A DNA stretch of 64,000 nucleotides, taken from Strobilurus pachycystidiatus (lineage: Eukaryota; Basidiomycota; Agaricomycetes; Agaricales; Physalacriaceae). The stretch is taken from positions 744,001 to 808,000 of the forward strand of contig JAHLMK010000014.1 in assembly GCA_019915135.1 (NCBI GenBank), written 5' to 3'. A model generated the notes under the pieces. That model saw only the letters and a program-made list of their open reading frames with translations, made no database searches and was not told where the DNA came from. This document shows positions 45,038-55,241 of this stretch, in pieces (within the stretch, counting starts at the first letter, position 1; the number at the start of each line of letters is the position of its first letter). The position numbers and the translations under genes were made by a program.

Positions 45038-48000
45038 TCAGAGGTAAACCGTGTTGAAGACATTGTGTATCTTGAACGAGGCAGGGAGTTGAATGCGATA
45101 CGATGCCTTACCAATCTTCTTCAGGACTTTGAAAGGCCCGTATCGTTTATCGGCGAGTTTCATAGAGGGACGATCGATCTTGAGATTGGTGGTCTCGAGA
45201 AGTACTTTGTCCCCGACTTTGTAGTCCGGATCCGGTCGTCGTTTCTCGTCGTAAAACCTCTTCATAGTGGCGGCGGCGGCCGTCAGGGCGGCGCGAGCTT
45301 CCTCCCGAGCCCTGTCCAGGCGAGTGACGAACTCGTCCGCACTCTCGTTCCGGGTGGCGGTGCGGGGTTCCGTGCCTCGAAGCGGGTTGATGCCATACAT
45401 CAGTTGGAAGGGGGATTTCTTCGTAGACGAGCTGGCTTTGTCGTTATAAGAGAATTCCGCTTGGGACAGCCAGGATGCCCAGTCGTTTTGTTGGTGATTG
45501 GTGAAGACGCGGAGGTACTGTTCCAGTTCCTGATTGATACGTTCCGTCTGTCCGTCTGTCTGTGGATGGTACGCGGTGGATGCTCGCTGTTTGACGCCAA
45601 GTCCTTGGTATAGTGCCGTGGTGAACTGGCCCACGAATTGGCCTCCTCGATCACTGATGACACTTATCGGGAATCCGAAGTCCTTCCAGACGTGATCCTG
45701 GAACAGCCTCGCTGCTCCTTCTCCCGTAATGTGAGTGGTGGTGGGCATGACCCTTGCCATCTTCGTAAATCGGTCGACCACTACCATGATGGAGTCGTAT
45801 CCGAGGGACTCGGGGAGTTCGACGATTAGGTCGACGCTGATATGCTGCCAGGGCGCCGAGGGGATCTCGTTAGGTTGCAGTTGTCCAACTTTGAGTTGTC
45901 GGGACGATTTGGTCCTCTGACAGTCGAGGCATCCGTTACAATAACGCGCCACGTCTGCGTATAGTCCGGGCCACCAATAGTTCCGTAGCACTAACTCCGT
46001 GGTTCGGAATCGTCCAGGGTGGCCCGCTATTGCGGTGTCGTGATGTTGCCGCATGATTCGTTGGCGTAGTGTGCGGTTGGCCGGGACATAGAGTAGTCCT
46101 TCTTTGGTAAGGTATCCTCCCTTATCTTCTACGGTCTTCCCGACCATCTTCTTCACTTTCTCCTCCCACTCGTCCTTCGCGGCGATTATTCGGTCCATAA
46201 AGTCGTTCCCTTCGGTGGCGATCGTGACTTCATCCATTGCCCGAATATGGTTATAATCGTCGATCGAGATCGGCGTGGCGAAGATGCGGCTGAGATATTC
46301 CTTTTTGAGTAATACGGTGTCGCGGTTGTCGTCCGCCCCCCTCTCATGTCCTTGTCGTCTCGACAAGAGATCGGCCTTTTTGTTCTGCGCCCCCGGGCGG
46401 TGAACCAGCGTGAAGTTGTATTCCGCCAGATCGAGTGACCACCGTGCCTGGCGGCGATTAAGCTTCTTGGCCTGCATGAAAACTTCGAGGTTCTTGTGAT
46501 CCGTCAGGATGAGGGTTGGTTCCGGTGCTCCGAGAACGTAATGCCTCCAGTCGGCCAGGGCTCTCATGATGGCCAACATTTCCTTGTCGTGTATGTCGTA
46601 GTTTCGCTCCGCGGGACTCAGTGATTTGGACATGAATGCGATGGGGACCGTCTTGCCGTCTTGCTCCTGGCTTAAGACGCCGCCCGTTGCGAATTCCGAT
46701 GCGTCCACCACCTCGATGCGGTAGCGACCCGTTTGTGTTGGGAAGTGCAGGATGGGTTCCGAAGTGATTCGTTCCTTCAGATCCGCGAAGGCCTCCTCCT
46801 CCGCGTCTCCCCATCTCCAGGGGATATCCTTCTTCGAGAGGGAGTGGAGGGGCTTTGCTACCTGTGCAAACCCCTCGATGAACCGCCGGTAGAAGTTGGC
46901 GAATCCGAGGAAGGATTGGACCTCTTTGACGGTTCTGGGTGTGGGCCACGCCCTAACACCCTCGACTTTGACAGGATCCATACGGAACTGTCCGTTCCCC
47001 ACAATCAGTCCCAGGTACTCCACTTCTGGTTTCTCGAAATCGCATTTGGATCCTTGTACGCTGAGATTGTTGTCTTGAAGGATGCGTAGGACCTCCTTCA
47101 TAACCTGTCGATGTTCATCGATGCCCTCGGTGAACACCAGGATGTCGTCCATGTATACGATCACCTTGCCGCGCAAGATCAAATCGTGGAACAGGTCGTT
47201 CATCATGGTCTGGAATGTCGCCGGACTATTCGTTAGTCCAAAGAACATGACTAGAGGCTCAAAGAGTCCTCGGTTGGTGATGAAGGCGGCTTTATGTTCG
47301 TCGCCTTCGACGATGCGGACATTGTTGTATCCCCACCGAACGTCCAGTTTAGAAAACAGCTTCGCGTTTCGTAGTTTGTGAAGGACGTCGGAGAGGAGGG
47401 GAAGGGGGTACGAGTTCTTCACCGTCATGGTGTTGAGCTGGCGATAGTCTTGGATGGGGCGGAGGCGCCCGTCTTTCTTCTTGACGAAGAAGAATGGAGA
47501 GGCGTAGGGGGATTTGGAGACGCGGATTCTCCCTGACTGGAGGTGTTCTTCGATGAACTTGTCGAGTTCCACCTGTTCGGAGGGGGCGAGGGGGTATATC
47601 TTCCCCTTGAACTCCGTTGCGTCGGGTTTAAGTTCGATAGCGTGGTCCCACTTCCTACGCTCCGGCAACCGATCGAACTCGGTTTTCTCGAACACCCGTC
47701 GGAATTCCTCTAAATATTGCGGGGGAACGAGTTCTTCTGAGGGCGCCTCGCCCTTAGCTTTTGCTTGGTCCCCCGCTAACTGGGTCGATTTAGTGGCAAA
47801 AGCGCGGATTCGTTCCGCGTCGAGCTTTCTTTGCCCGTACCGATTCTGCGGGACGTCCCACATCTTCACGACTAGAATTCGATCTCCCTCCTCGAGATCT
47901 TCTTCATCTTCTTCTCGCCATACGCGGCGAGCCTGGCGTCGTTGACACTCTGGCGGACACCTCGTGAACGCCAGGGTTCCCTTGACCCAGTCGACCTCGG

Positions 48001-48730
48001 GATTATGCTTTTTCAGCCATTCGTACCCCAGGATAATGTCGACGTCGCCGGTGTTAGTCACTGCGAACGTGAAAACATCTTCGTGTTTGTTGTCGGTTAC
48101 GACCCGCAGATCCACGATCTGCTCTATTGGCCCGTTATTGTTGGGGGTTCCGTCGACGTTGGACACAGCGATGGGGCGTGGCAGTCGTTGGGTGTCCATT
48201 CCTTCGTTTTCGGCGAAGTCTCGATTGACATAGGCTCCGGTGGCTCCGGAGTCGATGAGGGCGACCACAGTGAGGGCCTTGCCACTATTCAGGAATTTGA
48301 GGGTGATGGGGATTTTCATACAGCGCCCCGGGCGTGTAGATCGAATCCAACGACGAGGTTGTCGGAATTCCTGGATAGCTGCTTGGGCGTGGCGGGAGTC
48401 CAGGCCCAAGATGTCCTGGACCGCCTCCTGGGTGACCTCGGACTCCCTATCAGTCCGAGCGTATTTCCGGAGTACTTTGAGAGCTTGGCGGGGGTTAACC
48501 TGCATTTCGTGCCAGATGAAAGGGAGGGTCCCGCGGACGTGCTTGATGGGTTTGATCCGCGAACTTCCCTTTTTGGCTATTTTGTTCTTTCTTTCACGCG
48601 AGGGTTTTGGTTCGTCGAAGTCCATGGGATCGGATTGTTCGTTACTACTGTCACTGGCTTCAACAAGTAGACTACTGAATCGATTGGTCCATGGACCCGA
48701 GGAAGGGGGACTGGAAGACTCGCTCTTCAC
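45038..48730 (-). CDS. pol: Retrotransposon pol polyprotein
   Basis: 1230 codons. Domains in order: a basic/acidic leader, aspartic protease (VVALIDSGATGAYVNRDFAE), reverse transcriptase (RPIQDYRQLNTMTVKNSYPL, then the YMDDILVF active site), RNase H (VDASEFATGGVLSQEQDGKT, TDHKNLEVF), integrase with HHCC zinc finger (HHDTAIAGHPG...CNGCLDCQRTK) and DDE core (SVDLIVELPESLGYDSIMVV, DRGGQFV, HPQTDGQTERINQELEQYLR). It has no ATG at its start: the frame overlaps the gag stop by 3-4 nt in the -1 phase, so it is probably made by frameshifting. It ends in TGA (45038-45040) just before the chromodomain. Confidence 0.95.
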   Translation of the reverse strand: MKSESSSPPSSGPWTNRFSSLLVEASDSSNEQSDPMDFDEPKPSRERKNKIAKKGSSRIKPIKHVRGTLPFIWHEMQVNPRQALKVLRKYARTDRESEVTQEAVQDILGLDSRHAQAAIQEFRQPRRWIRSTRPGRCMKIPITLKFLNSGKALTVVALIDSGATGAYVNRDFAENEGMDTQRLPRPIAVSNVDGTPNNNGPIEQIVDLRVVTDNKHEDVFTFAVTNTGDVDIILGYEWLKKHNPEVDWVKGTLAFTRCPPECQRRQARRVWREEDEEDLEEGDRILVVKMWDVPQNRYGQRKLDAERIRAFATKSTQLAGDQAKAKGEAPSEELVPPQYLEEFRRVFEKTEFDRLPERRKWDHAIELKPDATEFKGKIYPLAPSEQVELDKFIEEHLQSGRIRVSKSPYASPFFFVKKKDGRLRPIQDYRQLNTMTVKNSYPLPLLSDVLHKLRNAKLFSKLDVRWGYNNVRIVEGDEHKAAFITNRGLFEPLVMFFGLTNSPATFQTMMNDLFHDLILRGKVIVYMDDILVFTEGIDEHRQVMKEVLRILQDNNLSVQGSKCDFEKPEVEYLGLIVGNGQFRMDPVKVEGVRAWPTPRTVKEVQSFLGFANFYRRFIEGFAQVAKPLHSLSKKDIPWRWGDAEEEAFADLKERITSEPILHFPTQTGRYRIEVVDASEFATGGVLSQEQDGKTVPIAFMSKSLSPAERNYDIHDKEMLAIMRALADWRHYVLGAPEPTLILTDHKNLEVFMQAKKLNRRQARWSLDLAEYNFTLVHRPGAQNKKADLLSRRQGHERGADDNRDTVLLKKEYLSRIFATPISIDDYNHIRAMDEVTIATEGNDFMDRIIAAKDEWEEKVKKMVGKTVEDKGGYLTKEGLLYVPANRTLRQRIMRQHHDTAIAGHPGRFRTTELVLRNYWWPGLYADVARYCNGCLDCQRTKSSRQLKVGQLQPNEIPSAPWQHISVDLIVELPESLGYDSIMVVVDRFTKMARVMPTTTHITGEGAARLFQDHVWKDFGFPISVISDRGGQFVGQFTTALYQGLGVKQRASTAYHPQTDGQTERINQELEQYLRVFTNHQQNDWASWLSQAEFSYNDKASSSTKKSPFQLMYGINPLRGTEPRTATRNESADEFVTRLDRAREEARAALTAAAATMKRFYDEKRRPDPDYKVGDKVLLETTNLKIDRPSMKLADKRYGPFKVLKKIGKASYRIQLPASFKIHNVFNTVYL

Positions 48731-49830
48731 TCCAGTCCCGCGCCAAAACCCTGCTCCTGCAGCGTCTGAGCGAGATCCTCTCGTTCTTCGTTGCTAAGAC
48801 CTTCTACTACGAGTCCCTTGACGGATTCGCGTCTCTCCGTGCAATTCCTCGCGAAGTGCCCGGATTTCCCGCAGTTGTAGCATTTTAACGAGGCCGCGCC
48901 TCGCGTTCTGTCAATGCTCATGGGTTCGCCTTTTCCTCCGTAGGTGATTCCGGTGGCTGGGGGATTGTTGATTACTGTCGTAGTACTAGGACGCGGGAAG
49001 TTTTTGGAAACGAAGGGGGCAGGGTTCTTGTATCCCTGGGTGGGGGCCGTGCCTCGATTAGCGTCGAATCGAGTGGCGAACTTCTTGTACGCATCGTAGG
49101 TCTCGGGGATATTCTCCATTTCGGTGATGCGTTCAACCAGAGAGGAGTCCAGCTGGTGGCGTAGGAGGGAGATGAGGGCATCGTCGTTGAAACCTGTGTC
49201 GGCTTTGTACTCTTCGAAGTCGATGAAGAAGGACTGGGCGTCCTGTCCTTTCTTCTGTTTCAATTTCTTGATCTCCTCCTGGGCGATCGTCTTCGAGTTG
49301 GTCCCTCCGAAGGCTCTTTTCAAGGCGTCCTTGAAGTCCGTATAAGTCAGGTATGGCTCCTCTCCTTTCTCGTAGAGGGCGGTCTGCGTGCTGGCCCATT
49401 TGATAACAGCGGGCCCCTCGGTCATGTACGATAGCGCGGCGAACACTCTGTTGCGCGCGGTCTCGTAGGCTCGAGGTTCGGAGGCGAAGAGGATGTGGAG
49501 TTGGGAGAAGAACGGCTCGATGCCGTCCGACTTCCCGCTAAACTTGGCCGGGGTCCCGAAGCGCGCCTTGGATGCGCGATGTTGCGCGGCTTGCGCCTGT
49601 GCTTGGGACGCGGCCAGCTGGACGCCGCTGAGCTCGCTGATACGCTGAAGAAGTTGAGCGTGGAGGTTCGCCACCTCGTGGCTCCTGTTGATTTCGTCCT
49701 GCGCGATGGTAGTGATGCGCTGGTTCAGATTGTCGAGGGCCGTCCCTATGCCACTGAACATGCTATGCAGCTCTCTCTGCTCGTTGGTGGGCTCGGTGGC
49801 CGGGGCCATGGGGGCGTCTTCGGTGCTCAT
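48727..49830 (-). CDS. gag: Retrotransposon gag (capsid and zinc knuckle)
   Basis: 367 residues from an ATG 35 nt inside the 5' LTR. A coiled N-terminus (LNQRITTIAQDEINRSHEVA) leads into the capsid-like region FGTPAKFSGKSDGIEPFFSQ, TYTDFKDALKRAFGG and KLKQKKGQDAQSFFIDFEEY. The C-terminal CCHC knuckle is CYNCGKSGHFARNC. It ends LE-stop, with pol overlapping in the -1 frame. It packages the element RNA into particles. The frame is intact. Confidence 0.95.
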   Translation of the reverse strand: MSTEDAPMAPATEPTNEQRELHSMFSGIGTALDNLNQRITTIAQDEINRSHEVANLHAQLLQRISELSGVQLAASQAQAQAAQHRASKARFGTPAKFSGKSDGIEPFFSQLHILFASEPRAYETARNRVFAALSYMTEGPAVIKWASTQTALYEKGEEPYLTYTDFKDALKRAFGGTNSKTIAQEEIKKLKQKKGQDAQSFFIDFEEYKADTGFNDDALISLLRHQLDSSLVERITEMENIPETYDAYKKFATRFDANRGTAPTQGYKNPAPFVSKNFPRPSTTTVINNPPATGITYGGKGEPMSIDRTRGAASLKCYNCGKSGHFARNCTERRESVKGLVVEGLSNEEREDLAQTLQEQGFGAGLE

Positions 49831-49853
49831 AGTCGTTGGGTCGTCGAAAGGGG

Positions 49854-49863
49854 AGAGAACCGT
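49854..49863 (-). promoter_or_regulatory. Primer-binding site, self-priming type
   Basis: Just inside the 5' LTR the RNA-sense sequence is ACGGTTCTCT, not a tRNA 3'-end complement starting TGG. It is exactly complementary (10 of 10) to AGAGAACCGT inside the 5' LTR (49972-49963), which is also the predicted RNA start. This matches the Tf1/sushi self-priming plan. Confidence 0.65.
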
Positions 49864-49865
49864 AT

Positions 49866-50284
49866 TGTCAGCGTCGGGCCTATTCGTCTATAGCGAGGGC
49901 GCACGAGGCAACGACTGGAGAGCGGTGTAAAGGGTGGTGTATTGAATCCCGGGGGAAAGACAACGGTTCTCTGAAGAACTACTCTACTGACTACTGACTC
50001 TTTTATACAGTTCCCGACGCCCGACGCCCGATGGGCGCGGGTGCGCCCCTCTGACTCATTCCCGAGTCATCGCACGAGTCATCGCGCCATCCCGCCCGTG
50101 ATTGGTCGGGAGCGCGCCCTATCCCGCCCGATCCCGCTTTCCCGTCGGCCGAGCTCCGCCACCATGTGCTACCGTCGGACGGCCGTCGGATAGATCCCGA
50201 CGATGGGCGCGATACCGTTGCTCCCGCCCGCGCAGGCGTCGCCTTCGATCGGCTAGGCGTTGGTGGCGCAGTCAAGTCATGACA
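49866..50284 (-). repeat. 5' LTR (419 bp)
   Basis: In coding orientation it begins TGTCATGACTTGAC and ends CGCTGACA. It contains TATAAAAG (50000-50007 on the + map) 35 nt before the predicted RNA start at 49972. Compared with the 3' LTR it has 20 extra bases and about three substitutions. Confidence 0.95.
50000..50007 (-). promoter_or_regulatory. LTR TATA box
   Basis: TATAAAAG on the minus strand. The 35-nt distance to AGAGAACCGT fits a TATA-driven start there. The same box is in the other LTR near 44449-44456. Confidence 0.7.
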
Positions 50285-53200
50285 TGCACGTTATTACTAC
50301 GATCAATGATAACAGTATGAGATCCTGTTGATGGAACACGACCGACAAGACATTGAACAGTAGACATATCGACAACCTCGATAGCTCCCATGCGCGAGAA
50401 AGCCGGCCAATTCATGCTCGTATGAGCGTCGACATGACAGGACCATATACTAGCCAGTAGAAGAGTGGTTTCGCTGGTCAGTCCCATTTCTCGAGATGGT
50501 GGTAGACAAAGAACGATGATATGCTGCAGTTGACCATAAAAGCTCTTGACAACAAAGTTCTCGCGAGCACGCTTCTTTCGTGCGTTCAGATCAACCAGTG
50601 CATCGTACTAAAGTAACAATGATGAGTACGGATACTGGAAATGTCGAGAGCGGCGACACTTACACGAACATAGGTTGCATCACGGCGATCATCTACATTG
50701 CGCGTCTGTAAGCTTGTTGCATGCATAACGTCGCCACCTTCCAACCGCTGTACCCGTGCCCAAATCGAAATGTTCTCCGGCTGGAAGTACTTGCGAATAA
50801 CCTTGTGACTCTTGATGTTGTAGCGGGTGGACAGGTGAATCACGATCTTCTTTTCGAGCGACTCGTTGATATGATCTGGACCTCGCTGGGGTGGAAGGAT
50901 TACACAGGTTTCATCTGATAGCCAAAGTCAGTCCTCGGAGGATGTGAGCAGTGTACAGGGACAGTATACGTACATCCTGGAATCTGAACCGCTGCAGCCG
51001 GAATTTCGCGCTTTGGTTCTTCAAGAGCCAAGGCAAGGCACGTTCCCATCCGTTCTTGATTTTGATAGTTGAGAGGCGTGCTAGCGAGAGAACCTGTGTA
51101 TCAAGGGAGGCAAATGGCATGCGTCGACTCCGAATGGACGGAAGTAAGAGGCCACAAAAGCGCTCCATGGGGAAAGCCCAGTATGCCCAAACTGGTCCAC
51201 TTCGCTCCATATAGTCTGTGATATGTAGAAGAGCATGAACTGTCAGGGGACATGCTGCCAGTCGGCTAGGCTGATATTGATAATAGAGTCTGGCAGATCT
51301 TGATTCAGTAACGAGAGCGTTATGTCAGGAGAGATGTAGACATACCTTTCGTACTCTCAAACCCATTTCTGAAAACCAGGACGAATTGTATCGCAAATTA
51401 CTGAGCGTTTGAGCTGAAATTCGAGACAAAGCGAGACAAGCTTCACAAGCTCAAGAAAATGTTTGAAATAGATATCACGCTTGAAGCGCTGAGACAGAAC
51501 AACGGGACCAACATACTGCATCCAGAAAGACCAGGCATCGGCTGTGCAATGAGATTGCTCCGTCGCCACATTGGGAGGCCGCTGACCAAATGCTCCAGGA
51601 ATGAATGAGCCACAAGCAGCTGTGGCAGCGCCAATGGCATCCCAGACTGATGGATTGAAGTGGTAGGACCCTGTGCCTTCGGTAGGGACTCCTTTGCAAG
51701 TGGCAGTCCAATGTTCGATGAGCAGTAAGAGGACATTTTCGAAAATGAGATGCATGAAGTCGGTGGGGAAAGAACGCTCGTAAGAGACTGACGGAAGACA
51801 TGCCAAGATTGACGTGCCATTGATTCCGTACTCGCGTGATAGCCTCTTAGCTTCTGTAGGTCCTGATGCAAACTGGACATCGTGAGCTTGAGACGCAATC
51901 TGCTCATCGGTCCGCAGAGGGAGGTTGGCGGCATCATAGATGGTAGTCCGAGTATTATCGGTGTGGACGGATGGATGATTAGAGCGATCAAGAGGAACAT
52001 AGAGTGTTGTTCCTCCTCCAGGGACACCGACTCCGGGAATACTACAGGTTCGGCAGGGGCGATAGCCATTGTGGCCCTTCATTCGCATAACCATTGACAT
52101 CGCCGGCATATCACCAAAGACGAACAGAAGGTACGCGCGAAGATCGAACATCTGCCCTGATGCCGCATTGTAAATGTGTACACCAACAGCGAGCTCGAGT
52201 AATTCCTCCACCAACGGCCATAAGAATGAGTCGAAGTCTTTGGGTTTCTTCGGTCCAGGAACAACACCTATACAGATGATATATTCGATGAGGAAGCGAA
52301 TTTCGGGAGGGAGATTATAATTGAATAGAATGATGGGCCAGCATGTCTGTTTTCGCTTCTTGAACGGCCCAAAGCCATCCGTCGAGCAACCTAAAGCGAT
52401 GTCACGAATGTCCTGGAAAAAGCGATGCGAGTACCGCGTTCCGTCGATGACCACGTATTCACGGCAGAGACGTCGATAATGTTCTCCATCAGTGATGTCG
52501 GACAGGATGTCTGGATCATGGTGGAAGGTACCACGATAGCGCATCTTCTCCACAAGGTTGCGGTTACGGTAGAAGGCGATTAGACGGGGGATAAGGGGAA
52601 TGTAAGCAAATTGCTTGCGAGGACGAATGCCGTCTGCGTGGTAGCGAGGCTGCTTGCAGTGGGTACAATGTTTGAGACTAGAATGGGAGCCGGTATAGCA
52701 CATGCATGAATTGACACAACAATCGTACTTGACGGGGTCAAGATTGGAGAGGAAGCGCGCGCGGGAGACGACGGTCTTGAAGGAAGGGATATCACGGTCG
52801 GGGAATACGAACGAAAGCTTCTGATACGTCTTCCGTGTAAGGTGTGACTCTATCTTGAGCGCCAGAAGGCGCATCTTGAACATGTCATCGTCAGGAAGAT
52901 CTTCGACTATACTGCAGGATCAGATCAGGATCAAACAAATAAAGAGAATACTCGTACCAAATGCCTCGAGTTCGGCCTGGAGGGCTTCCTCGATGAGATC
53001 GTCAAGAAACTCATCCTCCACCTCGTCATTTGGCATGTCCTCCTCGTCTGACAAGACCTCTTCTTCATCGTCTTCATCTAAGTCCTCAACAGTGACACGA
53101 TGGACATAGCGCGGTTGATGGGCAGGTGGTTGGACATCGGCAGGGTTATCGACGTCCATGAAATCATCTGGTTCCGGCTCCAAGTCCTTAGGCGGGGAAG

Positions 53201-53677
53201 GGGAGAGTGACCATAATAGAGGTGCGGTAGGATCGTCATCAGGATGGGATTGCACTTTCGGAACGGATGGAAGCTGCCTGATTGCTCGAGTAGCTTTTGC
53301 GAAAACTGTCTTGATCTTGCGCGTTCCGTGACGGAAGACCTGGAGAGCACGAACGTGTGGTGCGGCTTTGCCCGTCATATGTCGACGTGAAGTGCTGGGA
53401 TGAACTTGCTTTCCACAACCACACATACACGTAATTTTCGATGGCCTCGACGCCTTCGTAGTGTTCTTGGAAGGTGGCATTGAGGAGAGGTGGTGGATTG
53501 AAGGCTATACCTGTGAGGGTATGAGCAATCGTGCGCTAAGGGAGCAATCGGGAATGGACTGACATAAGCAGCGAAAAACTTCTACGTTCCTTTCGTCCAC
53601 CTCATATCCAACAAGTACCGTCTCTCCTTCTTCCTCACCACTACCTTCTCTGACCAGCCCCCGAGCTCTGGCACGAC

Positions 53678-54853
53678 ATGGCACCCGTTACTCCGAATGC
53701 CTTCAAAACCAAAAAGTCCAATGCCGGCGCCACACCCAAGAAAAAAGGGAGCAATACGACGACTCCAGGCTCCAAGCCAAAAAAGAATAGCCCAAAGACA
53801 GCCGTTCTAGGTAACCAAACTCCAGAGTCGCTTTCTACAAGCACTGCGAAGAAGAGATTAGCGAGACGACCAGAGGACGCAGGGCAGAAAGCCACGAACA
53901 GAGACAAAGAAAATATCGGTATGTCTGTCTGCGTATCGGTTAGTAGATGCTTTCCGAATGAGCTGTTATGATGTCTAGATACACCTAGGCAGAGTGCTTC
54001 CACCAGCACTGCAGAGGAGGACAGGCATGGGCATGGTGACGAATTACAAGCTCTCAAAGGTACATACCTAGCTTGGTTATCCACCACGCACTAACATCTG
54101 GTCTCCAGCTCAACTTGCCAAGGAAAAAGAGGAGCGCGAAGCAGAGATACAGCGGCGCGAGCAGGCGGAAGCTCAGCTCAAGAAATCCGAAGAGAGGCAT
54201 GCCCAAGAGCTTGCCGCGGCAGCAGCTGCTGCTGCAACGACACAAACCAGTGATGCGACCGACGCCATTGTCGTACTTCAGAAACCAAAGGGCGAGGCCG
54301 GAAGCAGCAAGGGATACTGCCTCATCGAAGCAATGGGGCTCGACGGCGACGAAGAGGAGCAGAAAGAGTTCTATCTCCGCATCAGAGTACGTTATCCCCC
54401 ACGACGTCTGCATCAACATGTGCTGATGGCTCTTGACAGGCTGCCGTTAGACAGAATGCGGCGCGCGCTGGGATTAGTGTCAATGTGAGCTACAAGAACA
54501 TCGAGTCAGACAAGCTAGCAATGTGCTTCAAGTTGGTGTGTGGCATACTGTGGCGTCAGATTATCGGAGCTGAGAGTCAATCTTTGTAGGGACGCAAAGC
54601 ATTTCCATACCTCACTCGTGAACGGTTCCCGGCCGATTGGGCTCAAGCTGCCATGCTCAAGGAGTATATCTCGAATCAACGAAAGCGTGGAGTGCGAATG
54701 GGACGACTCAGAATCACGCCTGCGGATGCCGACGACGATGAGGATGCTGACAGTGACAATGGACCGGATGGAAATAACATTGATGAGCCCGATGATCTGG
54801 GTGGCAACAGCGATGAAGAGAACGACGACGACGAAGATGCTGCTGAGACCTGA
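53678..54853 (+). CDS. CACTA accessory gene 2, coiled-coil/acidic protein
   Basis: Exons 53678-53918, 53979-54059, 54109-54386, 54440-54535 and 54590-54853 give 960 nt and 319 residues. A basic N-terminus (KTKKSNAGATPKKKGSN...) is followed by a coiled coil (LAKEKEEREAEIQRREQAEA QLKKSEERHAQEL split over about 45 residues). A compact block follows with KGYCLIEAMGLDGDEEEQKE, GRKAFPYLTRERFPADWAQA and KEYISNQRKRGVRMGRLRIT. The tail is strongly acidic. Divergent from the transposase with about 200 bp between starts, so probably co-expressed. Possibly a DNA-binding partner of the transposase; that role is inference. Intact. Confidence 0.75.
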
Positions 54854-55021
54854 TCCGTAGCGTGTCCTCGTGTGCTTATTACCAGGAATATCAGGGTTTT
54901 ATGCCCGCTTTGCTACTACGATTCAGCCCCATGAGCAGTAACATAAACCGGACAGACAGGTAAGTAAACAGTTCTGTTCTACTGGAAGATCGGTTGTTTT
55001 AACCAGCACTTCGGGTAGTTG

Positions 55022-55241
55022 CTTTCACCCTGTCTCAACCCGAAAAACGAGTGATACCTCGCGCGTCCGCGGACCAGGTGAAAACGCGCATATACACGGT
55101 CTCTTTCACCCGGGATTTTCTACCACAAGTCCTGGTGAATCGACGGGCCTCCGGGTGATTTCAACCGTATCAACTGGTGGAAAGATACTCAAAACATGGT
55201 AAACTACCTGGTGAATTTCACCATCTCGTGGGTCCACAGTG
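55022..55241. repeat. CACTA right subterminal repeats and TIR
   Basis: The TIR is 55210-55241 (read inwards CACTGTGGACCC...GAAATTCACC). GGTGAA/TTCACC cores recur near 55022, 55077, 55105, 55132, 55153 and 55210, mirroring the left end. Confidence 0.7.

Larger units (their letters stand above)
44315..50284 (-). mobile_element. Ty3/gypsy chromovirus LTR retrotransposon
   Basis: 5,970 bp, transcribed from the minus strand. LTRs at 44315-44713 (3') and 49866-50284 (5') begin TG and end CA. A 5-bp target duplication TGCAC flanks it (44310-44314, 50285-50289). Gag with a zinc knuckle, then a pol with protease, RT, RNase H, integrase and a chromodomain. The domain order RT-RH-IN and the chromodomain place it among chromoviruses. 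LTRs differ by a 20-bp indel and a few bases, so the insertion is recent. Confidence 0.95.
44276..53480 (-). pseudogene. CACTA tnp2 transposase, interrupted
   Basis: The transposase that cuts and joins the CACTA ends. Exon 1 (from 53480) encodes a Cys-containing segment (TCMCGCGKQVHPSTSRRHM) and an acidic tail. The next exons give HCTHCKQPRYHADGIRPRKQ, ALGCSTDGFGPFKKRKQTCW, GDMPAMSMVMRMKGHNGYRP and CRTCSIPGV: the Transposase_21 (tnp2) core. Then come VWAYWAFPMERFCGLLLPSI and IWARVQRLEGGDVMHATSL. The last exon is interrupted by the LTR retrotransposon at NNV; across it the frame ends QRSYFNSDDDE at 44276. An in-frame TGA stands at 51357-51359, where relatives have a sense codon after KWV. Inactive as it stands. 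Confidence 0.85.
42499..55241. mobile_element. CACTA (EnSpm/tnp2) DNA transposon
   Basis: 12,743 bp including nested elements (about 6.5 kb without them). Ends: CACTGTGGACCC at 42499 and its inverse at 55241, with 32-bp imperfect terminal inverted repeats. TCC target duplication at 42496-42498 and 55242-55244, and the 3-bp size is usual for CACTA. It carries a tnp2 transposase (minus), a coiled-coil accessory gene (53678-54853) and a second accessory gene (about 43010-44274). Inserted into exon 2 of kinase copy 4. Nested insertions: an LTR retrotransposon in the transposase and a MITE in the second accessory gene, so this copy is probably immobile unless helped in trans. Confidence 0.93.

Noticed and set aside
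44915..45613. 232-codon plus frame in the retrotransposon
   Set aside because: Antisense to the integrase part of pol.
47942..48670. 242-codon plus frame in the retrotransposon
   Set aside because: Antisense to pol (protease region); no domain of its own.
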